Shown: positions 1 through 9,564, counted from the first letter of the stretch. The stretch: 64,000 bases of DNA from Sphingomonadales bacterium (GCA_004173185.1 SEFZ01000008.1:1-64000), one strand, 5' to 3'. Notes: generated from the letters alone by a model not told the origin. A program made the numbers and translations.

Positions 1-38
1 GCCTCCGTGCGATCCCCTGATCCAACTTGTTCGGTTGT

Positions 39-115
<77 letters not shown>

Positions 116-133
116 ACCCAACACCGATACCAC

Positions 134-165
134 AAAAGCCGCTGACCCAAGGGTCGGCGGCTTTT
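134..165 (+). terminator. Rho-independent terminator after tRNA-fMet
   Basis: Inverted repeat AAAAGCCGC-TGACC / GGTC-GGCGGCTTTT around a short loop, ending in a T run. It lies 18 nt after the tRNA CCA end and most likely ends that transcript. The 180 bases that follow, up to the LytTR gene, hold nothing I can support. Confidence 0.85.
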
Positions 166-344
166 GTCGTTTCTGCCCTCCAACTATCTCTACTCTCGAC
201 AAGCACACCGTCTCGGCAGAGCATGCGGGCGGGGGATGAGGAGGCTGATATGGCGACTGCACTGGTCCGCGAGTGGGTGGGGATAGGGCAACGCCGGCGG
301 GGGAACCTGGCTCGACGGCGTAAAGGGCCTCGCGACGACGCTGG

Positions 345-1316
345 TCAGGTGTTTTCCGGGCGGGTGTGGGAGAGCGCCTTCACCCTTTGCTCGACATCGC
401 GGCAATAAGAGCGGCTGACCGGTACTTCCAGACCATTGGTCAAATACAGAATGCCCGTGTGCCCCGTGCGCCGGAAGTCCTTGACCGCGCGATCGGCAAC
501 CCAGTTGGATCGATGCACCTGCATCCCGCTGATAGGATGCGCCATCTCGATCGCATCGCGCAACCGCGCGAGCGTCAGCGGTGCGCTGGTGTCGGTATAG
601 ATCCGGACATAATGATCATAGGCTCTGAGCGCGATCAGTTCTCCGCGTTCCGCGGGCGGCAAGCGCTCGATCAGCAAGGGCATTGGGGACACAGCCGGGG
701 CCACAGCTGGTGCTTCGGCGACAAGTTCGTCGTGCGCGACCGGGTCCGGGTAGCGATAGCGCGGAATATCCAGGACGCGGTCGAAGAAATAATTAGTGGC
801 GATCCATGTGGTCGTTCCGGGCGCGAGGTTGAGCAGGAATTTCTGCGCAAATGCCCAGGTGAACGTGATCGACGTTGCTGGCGTTATGGGCAGGCCTACG
901 TGCAGCATGTTGGTGAGCGATAGGATCTCGATGATCGGTTCGCGCAGCACCAGCCCGATGAGCAACGGGCCGAACAGGACGATCGCCCACAAGGGCGGGC
1001 GAAGGCGTGCGCAAAGCCGGTAGAGGATAAAGCTGCCCAAGGCTGCGGCCAGCCAGCCGACCATCACGGTGGCGCTCCAGAAATAGAGCGAGAGCACCAA
1101 ACTCGTGCCGGGCCCAACCGCCACGCGGAAAAGCCCGAGCGGAAGCGCGAGCAGAACGAGCGGCACCAGAACATAAAGCAGAACGGCCGGAGACACAGGA
1201 AGCCGAACCGGCCTTGTCCCCCATATTGAAGCTCCCTGCACCGATACGATTCTCCTGATCAGCGCCCTGTGGCCAATAATGTCGTTTCGGGCCGCTGCGT
1301 CAAATGCCATCGGCAT
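345..1316 (-). CDS. membrane-anchored LytTR-family transcriptional regulator
   Basis: A 323-residue protein with several hydrophobic segments in the first half (about residues 44-64, 69-101 and 108-150) and a C-terminal LytTR DNA-binding domain at about 215-315. The latter shows the typical pattern: ALRAYDHYVRIYT, then MQVHRSNWVA, then VPVSRSY. LytTR domains bind DNA through a beta-sheet fold. Membrane-LytTR proteins without a receiver domain are common in sphingomonads and are thought to sense a membrane or envelope signal. No partner kinase lies next to it, and its target is unknown. ATG at 1316 is taken as the start; a second ATG lies two codons later. Confidence 0.85.
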   Translation of the reverse strand: MPMAFDAAARNDIIGHRALIRRIVSVQGASIWGTRPVRLPVSPAVLLYVLVPLVLLALPLGLFRVAVGPGTSLVLSLYFWSATVMVGWLAAALGSFILYRLCARLRPPLWAIVLFGPLLIGLVLREPIIEILSLTNMLHVGLPITPATSITFTWAFAQKFLLNLAPGTTTWIATNYFFDRVLDIPRYRYPDPVAHDELVAEAPAVAPAVSPMPLLIERLPPAERGELIALRAYDHYVRIYTDTSAPLTLARLRDAIEMAHPISGMQVHRSNWVADRAVKDFRRTGHTGILYLTNGLEVPVSRSYCRDVEQRVKALSHTRPENT

Positions 1317-1412
1317 GGCACCTCACGCAATTTGATGGCCATTCCCGAATAACACACCGGCCTTAGTGGCGCGCCGCGTAAAAGCGCCTGCGGAGACTCA
1401 TGCTCTGTCCTA

Positions 1413-1430
1413 AATTTGTCCAGTCAAATT
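1413..1430. promoter_or_regulatory. regulon palindrome, site 1 (upstream of carboxylesterase)
   Basis: AATTTGTCCAGTCAAATT matches the perfect palindrome at 47884-47901 in 16 of 18 positions. It lies 56 bp before the GTG start of the carboxylesterase gene that opens a four-gene plus-strand run. Inferred operator for the GntR/UTRA protein encoded at 28297. Confidence 0.65.
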
Positions 1431-1485
1431 GACGGTGCCGAAAAAGAGCATCGAATTCGAAAAATCTGTGACTGGGAGACACTGA

Positions 1486-3111
1486 GTGAGCAACGCCATG
1501 GGGGGTAGTGCGTCGTCTGAAGGGGCTGGATTTCTGGCCCTCGTGCGCTGTGCTTGCATCCTGCTCTTCGGTTCTACTTTGCTCTTCGCTGGTCCCGCGC
1601 GTGCCCAAAGCAATCAAGCGGTGCCGATCGTCACGATCAACGCCGGCCAGGTCGCCGGAGTGCCGCGGACGGGCGCAACGGTGTTCTGGAACATCCCCTT
1701 TGCGACCGCCGAGCGCTGGGAAGCCCCGCGGCACGTCGCGCGCTGGGCTGGCATCCGTAAGGAAAGCGGTCCCGGCGCGATCTGTCCGCAACAGGTGTCC
1801 GACAACACGATGCCAATTTCGCTGCAAAGCGAGGATTGCCTGAGCCTCAATGTGTGGGTGCCGGCCGGGCGTCATACCAAGCCCCTCCCGGTGATGTTCT
1901 GGATCCATGGCGGCAGCTTTCGCGTCGGCGGGGGCGGCATCCCTTTATATGATGGCGAGCAGATCGTTGCTCGCGACGTTATCCTGGTGACGATCAACTA
2001 TCGCCTTGGATTGCTCGGGCGGTTTGCGCATCCCGATTTGTCACGTGAGCAAGCGGGCCAGCCGCGCGCCAATTACGGATTGATGGATCAGGTCGCGGCG
2101 CTGGAGTGGGTGAAGCGCAATATCGGCGCGTTCGGCGGCGACCCCGGCAACGTTACCATCTTCGGCTATTCGGCCGGAGGCGTTGCGGTGAATTATTTGA
2201 TGGCAGCGCCCAGCGCCTTCGGATTGTTTCACAAGGCGATCTCGCAGAGCGGCGGCCTCCAGATCGATACGACTCGCGATATCTCGAAAACACGCCCCGG
2301 TATGCTCGGCAAGTCGCTCGAGAGCGAAGGCCTCGCCACTGCAGCGCATTTCGGCAGCAAGGAAGCGCCGCTGTCGCTCGCCAAGTTGCGTACCCTGCCG
2401 GCAAAGGATCTGATCGCCTATCAGGAGAAGACCCTGATCGGTTCGCTCAACCCTGTCGTGGATGGTGTTCTGATCCCCGACGATATCGGCCGCACCTTCC
2501 GCGACGGCAAGCAGGCGCGGGTGCCGTATATGGCTGGGTCGACGAGCTGGGAGGATAGCCTTCTCCACTATGTTTCCCCGCCCTTGCCGCCCCGTGCGAT
2601 CCTGGCAGGCATCGAAAACCTCGCTGCCGCGCGGGAAGCATTCGGCAATCTCGACGATGCCGCGATGGCGAATGCGTGGTTCGCAGATTCGGTCTTCCTG
2701 GGAACCGCACATTATCTGACCAATGCCAGCGCCCGCATCGGGCAGCGTTCATGGCTGTACTTTTTCGACCATGTCTCGCCTGCGCTTCGCGGCACGGTGC
2801 CGGGCGCGGCGCATGGCAATGAAGTACCCTTCATTTTCGGAACGCTTCCCCTGAAGATCCGCGGTCTGGAGGCACACACCGTTAGCGCCGAAGACCGCAA
2901 GGTGTCTGCGCTGATGCTCGGCTATTGGACCAATTTCGCCAAGCGCGGCGATCCGAACGCCCGTCGCCTACCCAAGCTTAAGATGCGCGAAGAGGGGGAC
3001 TATTCGATGAATGTCCTCAACGCGCGTCCGAGGGTGGCCAGCCACTTCCTGGAAAAGCGCATGCGGTTCCTCGATCGCTATTACGCCGATCGCATCGATC
3101 TTTCGAAATAG
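1486..3111 (+). CDS. secreted type-B carboxylesterase
   Basis: A 541-residue alpha/beta-hydrolase of the carboxylesterase/para-nitrobenzyl esterase family, of normal length. It has a signal peptide (hydrophobic stretch about 14-35, cleavage near ARAQS), the family motif EDCLSLNVWVP, the oxyanion HGGSF, the nucleophile elbow GYSAGG (Ser about 229) and a late His in AAHGNEVPF. It should act in the periplasm on an ester substrate. GTG at 1486 is chosen because GGGAG sits seven bases upstream; an in-frame ATG follows five codons on. It is the first gene after a regulon palindrome and precedes a DUF1838 protein, an amine oxidase and a TonB receptor. The fold is certain; the substrate is unknown. 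Confidence 0.9.
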   Translation: MSNAMGGSASSEGAGFLALVRCACILLFGSTLLFAGPARAQSNQAVPIVTINAGQVAGVPRTGATVFWNIPFATAERWEAPRHVARWAGIRKESGPGAICPQQVSDNTMPISLQSEDCLSLNVWVPAGRHTKPLPVMFWIHGGSFRVGGGGIPLYDGEQIVARDVILVTINYRLGLLGRFAHPDLSREQAGQPRANYGLMDQVAALEWVKRNIGAFGGDPGNVTIFGYSAGGVAVNYLMAAPSAFGLFHKAISQSGGLQIDTTRDISKTRPGMLGKSLESEGLATAAHFGSKEAPLSLAKLRTLPAKDLIAYQEKTLIGSLNPVVDGVLIPDDIGRTFRDGKQARVPYMAGSTSWEDSLLHYVSPPLPPRAILAGIENLAAAREAFGNLDDAAMANAWFADSVFLGTAHYLTNASARIGQRSWLYFFDHVSPALRGTVPGAAHGNEVPFIFGTLPLKIRGLEAHTVSAEDRKVSALMLGYWTNFAKRGDPNARRLPKLKMREEGDYSMNVLNARPRVASHFLEKRMRFLDRYYADRIDLSK

Positions 3112-3210
3112 CCCGTGCGCCACAAACACCCTTCGCACCGCCTTCGTTCGCCGAGCTTTTCGCATCGGCCAAAGCCTCTCGAATCCATGCTTTCTATCAA
3201 GGAGAATTCG

Positions 3211-4128
3211 ATGTTCCGTATGTTGTTGCTCGCTGGTTGCGCGCTCGGATCGGCGCTCATCGCCATGCCGGCGCAGGCGCAGAAACTCGATCCCACCAAG
3301 CCCGAGGATGCGCTCGAAATCAGCAAGCGCGTGCATTGCGGAATCGGCGACAAGCCGGCCGTGATCTATTGGACGGGCAGGGTGTATTCGCGGGTTATCG
3401 GCGAACCCGATCGTCATTTGTTCAATGGCGAGGGCATGAATATCCGCCGTTGCGTCACGGTGACCGATCCCAAGCGGGGCACGGGCTTCCGCATCGTCAG
3501 CCGCGAAGTGATGTTCTTCACCGATCCCAAGACCGGCGTGATCCTGCGCGAATGGACCAATCCCTGGACCGACGAAAAGCTCGAAGTGGTGCAGATCGCC
3601 AATGATCCGGTGAACCAGCGGCCCAGCTTCGCGCACGGCCCGAATGGTGAGCCAAATCCGCCGATGCGTCTGGAGCAGATCGGCGGATGGGCGCTGATGC
3701 CGCTGGAAATCCCGCTATTCTACACCAACCCGCTGGCGGGCGATTATCAGGATTATGTCGGCAACAAATATCAGGCGATGGAGATATTCGACTTCGCAGC
3801 ACGCGCCGACGAGCTTTTCGATACCCGTAAGCCAATCGTGTACCCGACGGTTTCCTGGGTGCGCCTCTCGGATTGGATGCCGTGGATGAAAATGCGCGGG
3901 CGCCAGGGCCAGATCGTGTTCAACGCGATGGGCGCCAAGATCAAAAGCTATGACGATCTGCCCAAGTCGATGAAGGACGAGATCGTCGCCAATTATCCCG
4001 AATATGCTTCGGCGCCGCCGCTGGACGATGCCCGGCCGAACGCCACGACCTGGACGGTCGTAAAGAAGCGGATCGATGAAGAGCGGAAGGCAAAGGGCGC
4101 AGCGCCCAGCCCGGCGGAGCGGCATTGA
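3211..4128 (+). CDS. exported DUF1838 family protein
   Basis: A 305-residue protein with a signal peptide (MFRMLLLAGCALGSALIAM, cleavage near AQAQ). The body matches DUF1838: a GMNIRRC-like stretch, RIVSREVMFFTDP, then LREWTNPWT and ANDPVNQRP. DUF1838 has no proven function. ATG 3211 is preceded by AAGGAG at good spacing; earlier in-frame codons lie before the signal peptide and lack a ribosome site. The stop overlaps the next start as TGATG, so it is translationally coupled to the amine oxidase. The setting suggests a periplasmic helper in substrate processing. Confidence 0.85.
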   Translation: MFRMLLLAGCALGSALIAMPAQAQKLDPTKPEDALEISKRVHCGIGDKPAVIYWTGRVYSRVIGEPDRHLFNGEGMNIRRCVTVTDPKRGTGFRIVSREVMFFTDPKTGVILREWTNPWTDEKLEVVQIANDPVNQRPSFAHGPNGEPNPPMRLEQIGGWALMPLEIPLFYTNPLAGDYQDYVGNKYQAMEIFDFAARADELFDTRKPIVYPTVSWVRLSDWMPWMKMRGRQGQIVFNAMGAKIKSYDDLPKSMKDEIVANYPEYASAPPLDDARPNATTWTVVKKRIDEERKAKGAAPSPAERH

Positions 4129-5531
4129 TGCAGCTTTCGCGGCGCAGGCTTCTGGTCGCGGGCGGAGCAGCGGTGGCTGCTTCCGCCTGGGCTCCCGCGC
4201 ATGCGGGCCGCCAGACCGAAGCCGATGTGATCGTCATCGGTGCGGGGTTGAGCGGCCTGCTTGCCGCTTCGATGCTCGAGGAAGCGGGCGTAAAGGTGGT
4301 GGTTCTGGAAGGTGGCCATCGTGTCGGTGGGCGCCTGCACACGCTCTATGATCTGCCGGGATCTCCCGATGCGGGGGGCATCCAGATCGGCAGCAACTAT
4401 ACCCGCCTGATCGGCTTGTCGAAGCAGTTGGGCGTCACGCTCCAGCCTGGTGGTGAATTCGATCGGTCAGCGCTCTATGTCGTTCGCGGCCAGACGGTGA
4501 CGCAGGCGCAATGGCCCATGTCGGATGCGAACAAGCTGGTGGGGCCGGAGCGGCAGTTCCCGCCCGCCGCACTGGCTTCGGGCTTTGCGCGGCGCATGCC
4601 GCAATTGTCGAACCCCGATGCGTGGCGCACCGAAGAAGGCCGCAAGCTCGATATACCCTACAGTGCCGCGCTCAAGGCAGCGGGCGCAAGCGACGAGGCG
4701 ATCCGCCTGATCGCTAGCAATCTGAACGGCAACAGCATCGATACGCTTTCGGCGCTGAATGCGGCGCGGGCCGCTGCGATCTATCGCTCCGCGGGGCCGA
4801 ATGCGGCGCTCAGCGTCATCGCCGGCGGTTCGCAGCGCCTGCCCGAAGCGATGGCAGCGGCGCTCAAGAACCCGGTGCGGCTCGGGCAATTGGTCACCGG
4901 TATATCGGAGAGCGCGAACGGCGTCCGCGTTGATATCGCAGGGGGCCGATCGGTTCGCGCGAAGCATGTGATCTGCACGATCCCGTTCTCAGTGTTGCGC
5001 ACGATCGGCGTGCAGGGGCCGTCCGCGAAGCTGCTCGAGGCCGCCATCCAGACGCTGCCTTATACCCATGCCAGTTTCGCCTATCTGTCGGCGAGCGAGC
5101 CCTTCTGGAAAAGCGACGGGTTGCCCGCAACTTTGTGGAGCGATGACCCACTACTCGGCCGGGTGTTCGTGTTGGGCGACAGCCCCGCAATGCTGAAGGT
5201 CTGGCTCAGCGGTCGCGATGCCGATGCGATTGATCGCATGCCTCCGGCCGAAGCGGGCGCGGCGATCATGGCCCGACTGGAAGCCGCGCGTCCTTCGGCG
5301 GCCGGGAAGCTCAAGCTGGAACGGATGTTCAGCTGGCAGAGCAACGCGATGGCGCGGGGCGTCTATCATCACATGGCGGCAGGCCAATCGGCAATGCTGG
5401 CGGATGCCGTGACAATTCCCGGCCAGCGCCTGCACTTTGCGGGCGAGCACCTGGCCCAATCATCCTCCGGAATGGAAGGCGCGCTTGAATCTGGGGAGCG
5501 GACAGCGAAGCGCGTGCTGGAGAATTTGTAG
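4128..5531 (+). CDS. Tat-exported flavin amine oxidase
   Basis: A 467-residue FAD protein of the monoamine oxidase/NAD(P)-binding Rossmann family. The N-terminus carries a twin-arginine signal (LSRRRLLVAGGAA) ending near APAHA, so export of a folded holo-protein is likely. The dinucleotide motif GAGLSGLLAASMLEEAGVKV is followed by a GGHRVGGRLHTL flavin motif, and the C-terminus has FAGEHLAQSSSGMEGALESG, which closes the FAD site in this family. It probably oxidises an amine or a C-C/C-N bond of the imported substrate in the periplasm. ATG 4128 overlaps the DUF1838 stop. The true substrate could also be a non-amine, as in desaturases of this fold. Confidence 0.88.
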   Translation: MQLSRRRLLVAGGAAVAASAWAPAHAGRQTEADVIVIGAGLSGLLAASMLEEAGVKVVVLEGGHRVGGRLHTLYDLPGSPDAGGIQIGSNYTRLIGLSKQLGVTLQPGGEFDRSALYVVRGQTVTQAQWPMSDANKLVGPERQFPPAALASGFARRMPQLSNPDAWRTEEGRKLDIPYSAALKAAGASDEAIRLIASNLNGNSIDTLSALNAARAAAIYRSAGPNAALSVIAGGSQRLPEAMAAALKNPVRLGQLVTGISESANGVRVDIAGGRSVRAKHVICTIPFSVLRTIGVQGPSAKLLEAAIQTLPYTHASFAYLSASEPFWKSDGLPATLWSDDPLLGRVFVLGDSPAMLKVWLSGRDADAIDRMPPAEAGAAIMARLEAARPSAAGKLKLERMFSWQSNAMARGVYHHMAAGQSAMLADAVTIPGQRLHFAGEHLAQSSSGMEGALESGERTAKRVLENL

Positions 5532-5594
5532 AGCGTATATTATCTAATAAAATCAATTAATTAATCAGTGATTTGATTGGCGAGGGAGGCTGTT

Positions 5595-7898
5595 GTGAAA
5601 TATTCTACGCTTTTGAAATTGTCCGTGGCCCTGTGCGCGGTGTTGCCCAGTTTCGCCCTTGCGCAAACGGCGAGTGACAGCACCGTCGAAGATCGTGATC
5701 GTGAAGAGATATTGGTCACGGCGCGCAAACAGGCTGAGCGCCTGTCGGATGTTCCGCTGGCGATCACTGCATTCGATTCCGACCGGATCCAGAATGAGGG
5801 CATCAACGATCTCAGCGACGTCGCCCGCCTCACCCCGGGATTGGGGTTCACGTCGGTTATCGGTGAATTCCTGCCGACCCCGATCATTCGTGGCGTAGCC
5901 CAGACCGATCTTTTCGGTTCGGATCCGAACGTCGCGATCTTCATCGACGGTATATACACCGGCGCGCGCGAGGCGCTGAACTTCGCACAGGCCGATATCG
6001 AGCGCATCGAAGTCGTGAAGGGTCCGCAGAGCGCGCTTTACGGTCGCAACGCATTCGCCGGCGCGATCAACATCATCTCGAAGCGCCCGACGGCCGGCTT
6101 CTCGGGCCGCGGTGAAGTTACTATTGGCACGGGCGGTCGCATCGCCGTGCTCGGTTCGATCTCGGTGCCGATCGTCGCGGATGTGCTGGCGTTGAAGGTA
6201 ACCGGCTCGCACAGCAAATATGATGGGAGTCACAAGAACCTGACCGGCGGCCCCGTTCTGGGCGGTTATAATTACGACACGGTCCAGGCGACGATGCGTT
6301 TCACGCCGACGCCGGGCTTCGAAATGGTCACCGGGATCTATTATTCGAAGGATCACATCAGCCCGCCGGCGGTGACGGCACTCAGCCCCAATTGTCAGCC
6401 GGCAGGCGGCGTCAATCAGACCTGGTGCGGCGTGATTCCGTCCCTGACCCGCGCGGAACTGAGTTCGCATCCGGCGGCATTCGGCCAGACGCGCGATACT
6501 TTCCGTGCGTTCATCGATGCACAGGTCGATATCGGCGACTGGCAGCTCGGATCGCTTACCGGCTACAACAAGGTCGATTTGACGGCGTTGACGGACGCCG
6601 GTCGCGGATTGCTGACGGAGTTCCGCTATCGCACCCCGCTTGGTGCGATCAAGACCTTCCCGACGACGCTGCTGCGGGACGAAGGCGAACCGAAATTTTC
6701 GGAATTCAGCCAGGAAATCCGCCTGACCTCGCCGCAAGCTGCGCCTATCCGCGGTAGCCTGGGCGCCTATTATTTCTCGGGCACCCAGTCGCGTCCGAAT
6801 TTCGACGGGGTCAGCACGGCGCCGCTTCCCGCCGATTTCGCCGCGACCTTCCCAGTCCCTGGCCCCTGGAACAGCTTCTTCGACGGCCGGATCTTCGACA
6901 AGACGGTGACTCGCAAGGTCGAGAACTTTGCGGTGTTCGGGCATCTTGAAGGCGATCTGAGCGAGAAGCTCAGCGTGCGCGGCGAGCTTCGCTACAGCAA
7001 GGAGAACCAGCGGACGCTTCGGCCAGCCTCCAATATCGGCACGCCTGTGATCGCGGTCGACAAGAAGCTGAGCTTCGTAACCTGGACCCCGCGCGTCGGC
7101 ATCCAGTACAAGGCCAATCCGGATTTGCTGATCTACGCTTCGGCGGCGCGCGGCGCGAAATCGGGTGGCTTGGATCTCAACGCGCCGACCGAGCAATATG
7201 ACCCGGAGTTCAACTGGACGTATGAAATTGGCGTCAAGGGCAGCTGGCTGAATGGGGCGATCACCGCCGATCTGAACGCGTTCTTCATCGACTGGAGCAA
7301 GATCCAGATTCCGGTGCTCGACCAGAGCCAGGCGCCCCCGGTCGCGGTCACCCGCAATCTGGGCGACGCCCAATCAAAGGGTATGGAGGCGCAATTCTAT
7401 GTGCGGCCCGTGCGTTCGCTGACCGCCGGATTCGGTGTGTCATACACCGACGCCAATTATACGAAGGCGGTCAATGCGGGCTTCGCTCGCTTCCCCGCTT
7501 TCGCGCCGAGTGGTGACGTTTCGGGAAATGCGCTGCAGGCCACGTCGAAGTGGCAGCTTACCGGCTCGCTCGATTATCGCGAGCAGGTGTTCGCGGATTT
7601 CACCGGCTTCATTCGCGGTGACGTTTCGTATCGCACCAAGCAGTTTGTCGACTCGACCAACCTGACGGTCATCCCCGCCCGTGCGCTGGTGAACGTGCGG
7701 ACCGGCATCGACAATGACACCTTCCGTCTGGAGTTCTTCGTCGACAATCTGTTCGACGACAACAGCCCGACCTTCGCATTCCGCGACGTGTTCCTGAGCA
7801 ACTTCGTCAACGGCGCCGCAGTGATCTATCCGCCGCGCATCACCGTCTCGCATCCGCGTGGCCGTGAAATGGGTGTGCGTACCTCGCTGCGCTTCTAA
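5595..7898 (+). CDS. TonB-dependent outer-membrane receptor 1
   Basis: A 767-residue receptor with a signal peptide (KYSTLLKLSVALCAVL to FALAQ), a TonB box-like region EEILVTARK, a plug domain (SDVPLAITAF, IERIEVVKGPQSALYGRNAFAG) and a long beta-barrel ending in the terminal phenylalanine SLRF. GTG 5595 is preferred because GAGGGAGG lies just before it; a TTG 18 nt upstream has no such site. It follows the amine oxidase by 63 bp of AT-rich sequence without a clear terminator, so it may be the last gene of this run. Such receptors in sphingomonads often import aromatic or other small organic compounds rather than iron chelates. Confidence 0.92.
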   Translation: MKYSTLLKLSVALCAVLPSFALAQTASDSTVEDRDREEILVTARKQAERLSDVPLAITAFDSDRIQNEGINDLSDVARLTPGLGFTSVIGEFLPTPIIRGVAQTDLFGSDPNVAIFIDGIYTGAREALNFAQADIERIEVVKGPQSALYGRNAFAGAINIISKRPTAGFSGRGEVTIGTGGRIAVLGSISVPIVADVLALKVTGSHSKYDGSHKNLTGGPVLGGYNYDTVQATMRFTPTPGFEMVTGIYYSKDHISPPAVTALSPNCQPAGGVNQTWCGVIPSLTRAELSSHPAAFGQTRDTFRAFIDAQVDIGDWQLGSLTGYNKVDLTALTDAGRGLLTEFRYRTPLGAIKTFPTTLLRDEGEPKFSEFSQEIRLTSPQAAPIRGSLGAYYFSGTQSRPNFDGVSTAPLPADFAATFPVPGPWNSFFDGRIFDKTVTRKVENFAVFGHLEGDLSEKLSVRGELRYSKENQRTLRPASNIGTPVIAVDKKLSFVTWTPRVGIQYKANPDLLIYASAARGAKSGGLDLNAPTEQYDPEFNWTYEIGVKGSWLNGAITADLNAFFIDWSKIQIPVLDQSQAPPVAVTRNLGDAQSKGMEAQFYVRPVRSLTAGFGVSYTDANYTKAVNAGFARFPAFAPSGDVSGNALQATSKWQLTGSLDYREQVFADFTGFIRGDVSYRTKQFVDSTNLTVIPARALVNVRTGIDNDTFRLEFFVDNLFDDNSPTFAFRDVFLSNFVNGAAVIYPPRITVSHPRGREMGVRTSLRF

Positions 7899-7920
7899 GC
7901 TGCGCACGACCGTGACAAAT

Positions 7921-7950
7921 GCCGGGCGTCGTCGAAAGACGGCGCCCGGT
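7921..7950 (+). terminator. hairpin after TonB receptor 1
   Basis: GCCGGGCG-T-CGTC, loop GAAA, GACG-G-CGCCCGGT forms a strong stem 22 bp after the receptor stop. There is no T run, so it may be a Rho-aided terminator or a 3'-end protecting hairpin. Confidence 0.6.
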
Positions 7951-8042
7951 CGCGGTTCATCGCCGCTCTCTGGTCGGGCTCGATATTGACGGCGGGTTCC
8001 CGCGATGGATCGGCTCGCCAGCATGGCTCCATCGGAAGAGCA

Positions 8043-8942
8043 TTATTGCACCGCCATCTGCTCTCGCAGCTTGGCGACGAATGCGGCGACTTGCGCCGGC
8101 TTGGGCGCGCGGATGCGCGTGCCGACGATTAGCGGTCGGCTCCATGCGGGTGCATCAACATCGATCCGGACAAGGCGGCCGGATGCCAGGTTCCGCGCGA
8201 CGAGCATTTCGGGGAGGATCGCCAGATGGGCACCGCCATCGAGCATCGCCAGGGTGAACAACACGGAGGTCGTTTCGATTTCGGCGCGGAATAGTGGCAC
8301 GCCGGCACTGCGGAAGCTCTCTTCGATGACGCCCTCCACCGCGCCCAGATTGGCGCCTGCCAGCCAGCGTGCCGTGGTCAGCTCCGCCAGGGGCACGCGC
8401 CGCCGCCCGGCGAGCGGATGCGATGCGCCCGCAACGAGGATATAGTCGATCGATCCGAGTTCCTCCTCGCGGATCAAGGGATCGGCCCGGTCGACCTGGC
8501 GCAGCGCAACATACAGGTCGAGCGCGCCGAGGGTCAGCTGTTCGCTCATCTTCTCCTGCACACCCTCCAGAATTTGCAGCGAGATCACCGGCTGTTCCGC
8601 CGCCATCGATCGCACTGCGCGTGCAACAATGTCCGCTGCGGCGCTGGGGCCAACACCGACCCGCAGCCTGCCTTTGCGGCCGCCCAGCATGTCGACCAGA
8701 TCCGCGCGAAACCGATCGGTTTCGGCAGCGATGGTGCGGGCGTGGGGGAGCAGCAGTTCGGCAGCGCGGGTGGGGCGCACGCGCCGCCCGTCGCGTTCGA
8801 ACAGGCGGACGCCCAACTCCTCCTCGAGACGGAGAATGCTCTTGCTGATCGCCTGCTGGCTGAGGTTCAGCCGGTCGGCGGCGGCGGCAAAGGTGCCGGC
8901 GTCGTACGCAGCAAGGAAGTGTCTGATCGGGCGAGAATCCAT
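8043..8942 (-). CDS. LysR-type transcriptional regulator (locus A)
   Basis: A 299-residue LysR protein. Residues 1-60 form the winged helix-turn-helix (FLAAYDAGTFAAAADRLNLSQQAISKSILRLEEELG), followed by the co-inducer domain. ATG 8942 gives the usual LysR N-terminus (MDSRPIRHFLAAY); an ATG 21 bp earlier would overlap the palindrome at 8956-8970. It is divergent from locus A (9040 onward), the classical arrangement for a LysR activator controlling its neighbour. The inducer is unknown. Confidence 0.9.
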   Translation of the reverse strand: MDSRPIRHFLAAYDAGTFAAAADRLNLSQQAISKSILRLEEELGVRLFERDGRRVRPTRAAELLLPHARTIAAETDRFRADLVDMLGGRKGRLRVGVGPSAAADIVARAVRSMAAEQPVISLQILEGVQEKMSEQLTLGALDLYVALRQVDRADPLIREEELGSIDYILVAGASHPLAGRRRVPLAELTTARWLAGANLGAVEGVIEESFRSAGVPLFRAEIETTSVLFTLAMLDGGAHLAILPEMLVARNLASGRLVRIDVDAPAWSRPLIVGTRIRAPKPAQVAAFVAKLREQMAVQ

Positions 8943-8955
8943 GGCTGTCAGTATC

Positions 8956-8970
8956 ACAACCATTGGTTGT
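8956..8970. promoter_or_regulatory. palindrome in the LysR/locus A divergent promoter
   Basis: ACAACCA-T-TGGTTGT is a perfect inverted repeat 14 bp upstream of the LysR start and 70 bp upstream of the locus A start. A second GTTGTTGGTT-like stretch lies at about 8987. Position and symmetry fit a LysR recognition and autoregulation site. Confidence 0.6.
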
Positions 8971-9039
8971 TAAAAAAGATGATTAGTTGTTGGTTCGTAT
9001 GCGCCTTTCGCGCAATTCTCCGGGCCAAGGAGAGCCATC

Positions 9040-9564
9040 ATGCAGATTATCGCGGAGAAGCAGCCGATCGTCGCCGACCAGGCCGGCGTGTGGGAGGGCG
9101 AATATGTCCACCTCGACGCCGATCACAACATCATCGATCGGCACAAGTCGCGGCTCGTCTGCCGGCTCGAGGATGGCCCTGACGGCGTCGCCAAGCTCAG
9201 CCAGACCAACATCTATACCTGGGCCGACAATACCCAGGAAATCCGCTACTTCGACGGGACGTTCCAAGGCGATCGGGTGTGGATCAAGAACGACCTGATC
9301 GACGGCTGGACGGGGGCGATCGAAATGGACGCGACCAACCGCACGATCATGGTCGGCTGGACCCGCGCGCATGAACCCGATTTCCGCTATTATGAAATGA
9401 TCACCGTCGCCGAGGACGGCAATGCCAAGAACCGGACCTGGCACTGGTATCGCAAGGGCCGGCTGTTCCAGCGCACCGTGATCAACGAGAACCGGATCGC
9501 GCGCGATTGGCAGGCGCATGACGATCCCAGCTATTACACGTTCAAGCCAAGGGCGGCCCTGTGA
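9040..9564 (+). CDS. lipocalin-like DUF3598-type protein, paralogue 1
   Basis: A 174-residue soluble protein without a signal peptide. It carries the pattern GVWEGEY, DRHKSRLVCR, QTNIYTW, VWIKNDLIDGW, RYYEMITVAEDG and RTWHWYRKG. Two paralogues in this window (43471-43914 and 49474-49974) share W-x-G-x-Y near the start and R-T-W-x-W near the end. The layout of short beta-strands recalls lipocalin/DUF3598 proteins, which bind hydrophobic ligands; this assignment is by pattern only. AAGGAGA lies seven bases before ATG 9040. It is the first gene of locus A and overlaps the next by GTGA. No enzymatic role can be claimed. Confidence 0.75.
   Translation: MQIIAEKQPIVADQAGVWEGEYVHLDADHNIIDRHKSRLVCRLEDGPDGVAKLSQTNIYTWADNTQEIRYFDGTFQGDRVWIKNDLIDGWTGAIEMDATNRTIMVGWTRAHEPDFRYYEMITVAEDGNAKNRTWHWYRKGRLFQRTVINENRIARDWQAHDDPSYYTFKPRAAL

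Noticed and set aside
5532..5594. AT-rich repeat AATTAATTAATC before TonB receptor 1 as an operator
   Set aside because: It lacks the GTCCGGAC core and symmetry; it may be only a promoter-like AT-rich stretch.
5565..7373. A 602-codon open frame antisense to TonB receptor 1
   Set aside because: Its product is Arg- and Asp-rich with no family pattern; the sense strand encodes a complete receptor. Long antisense frames are expected at this base composition.
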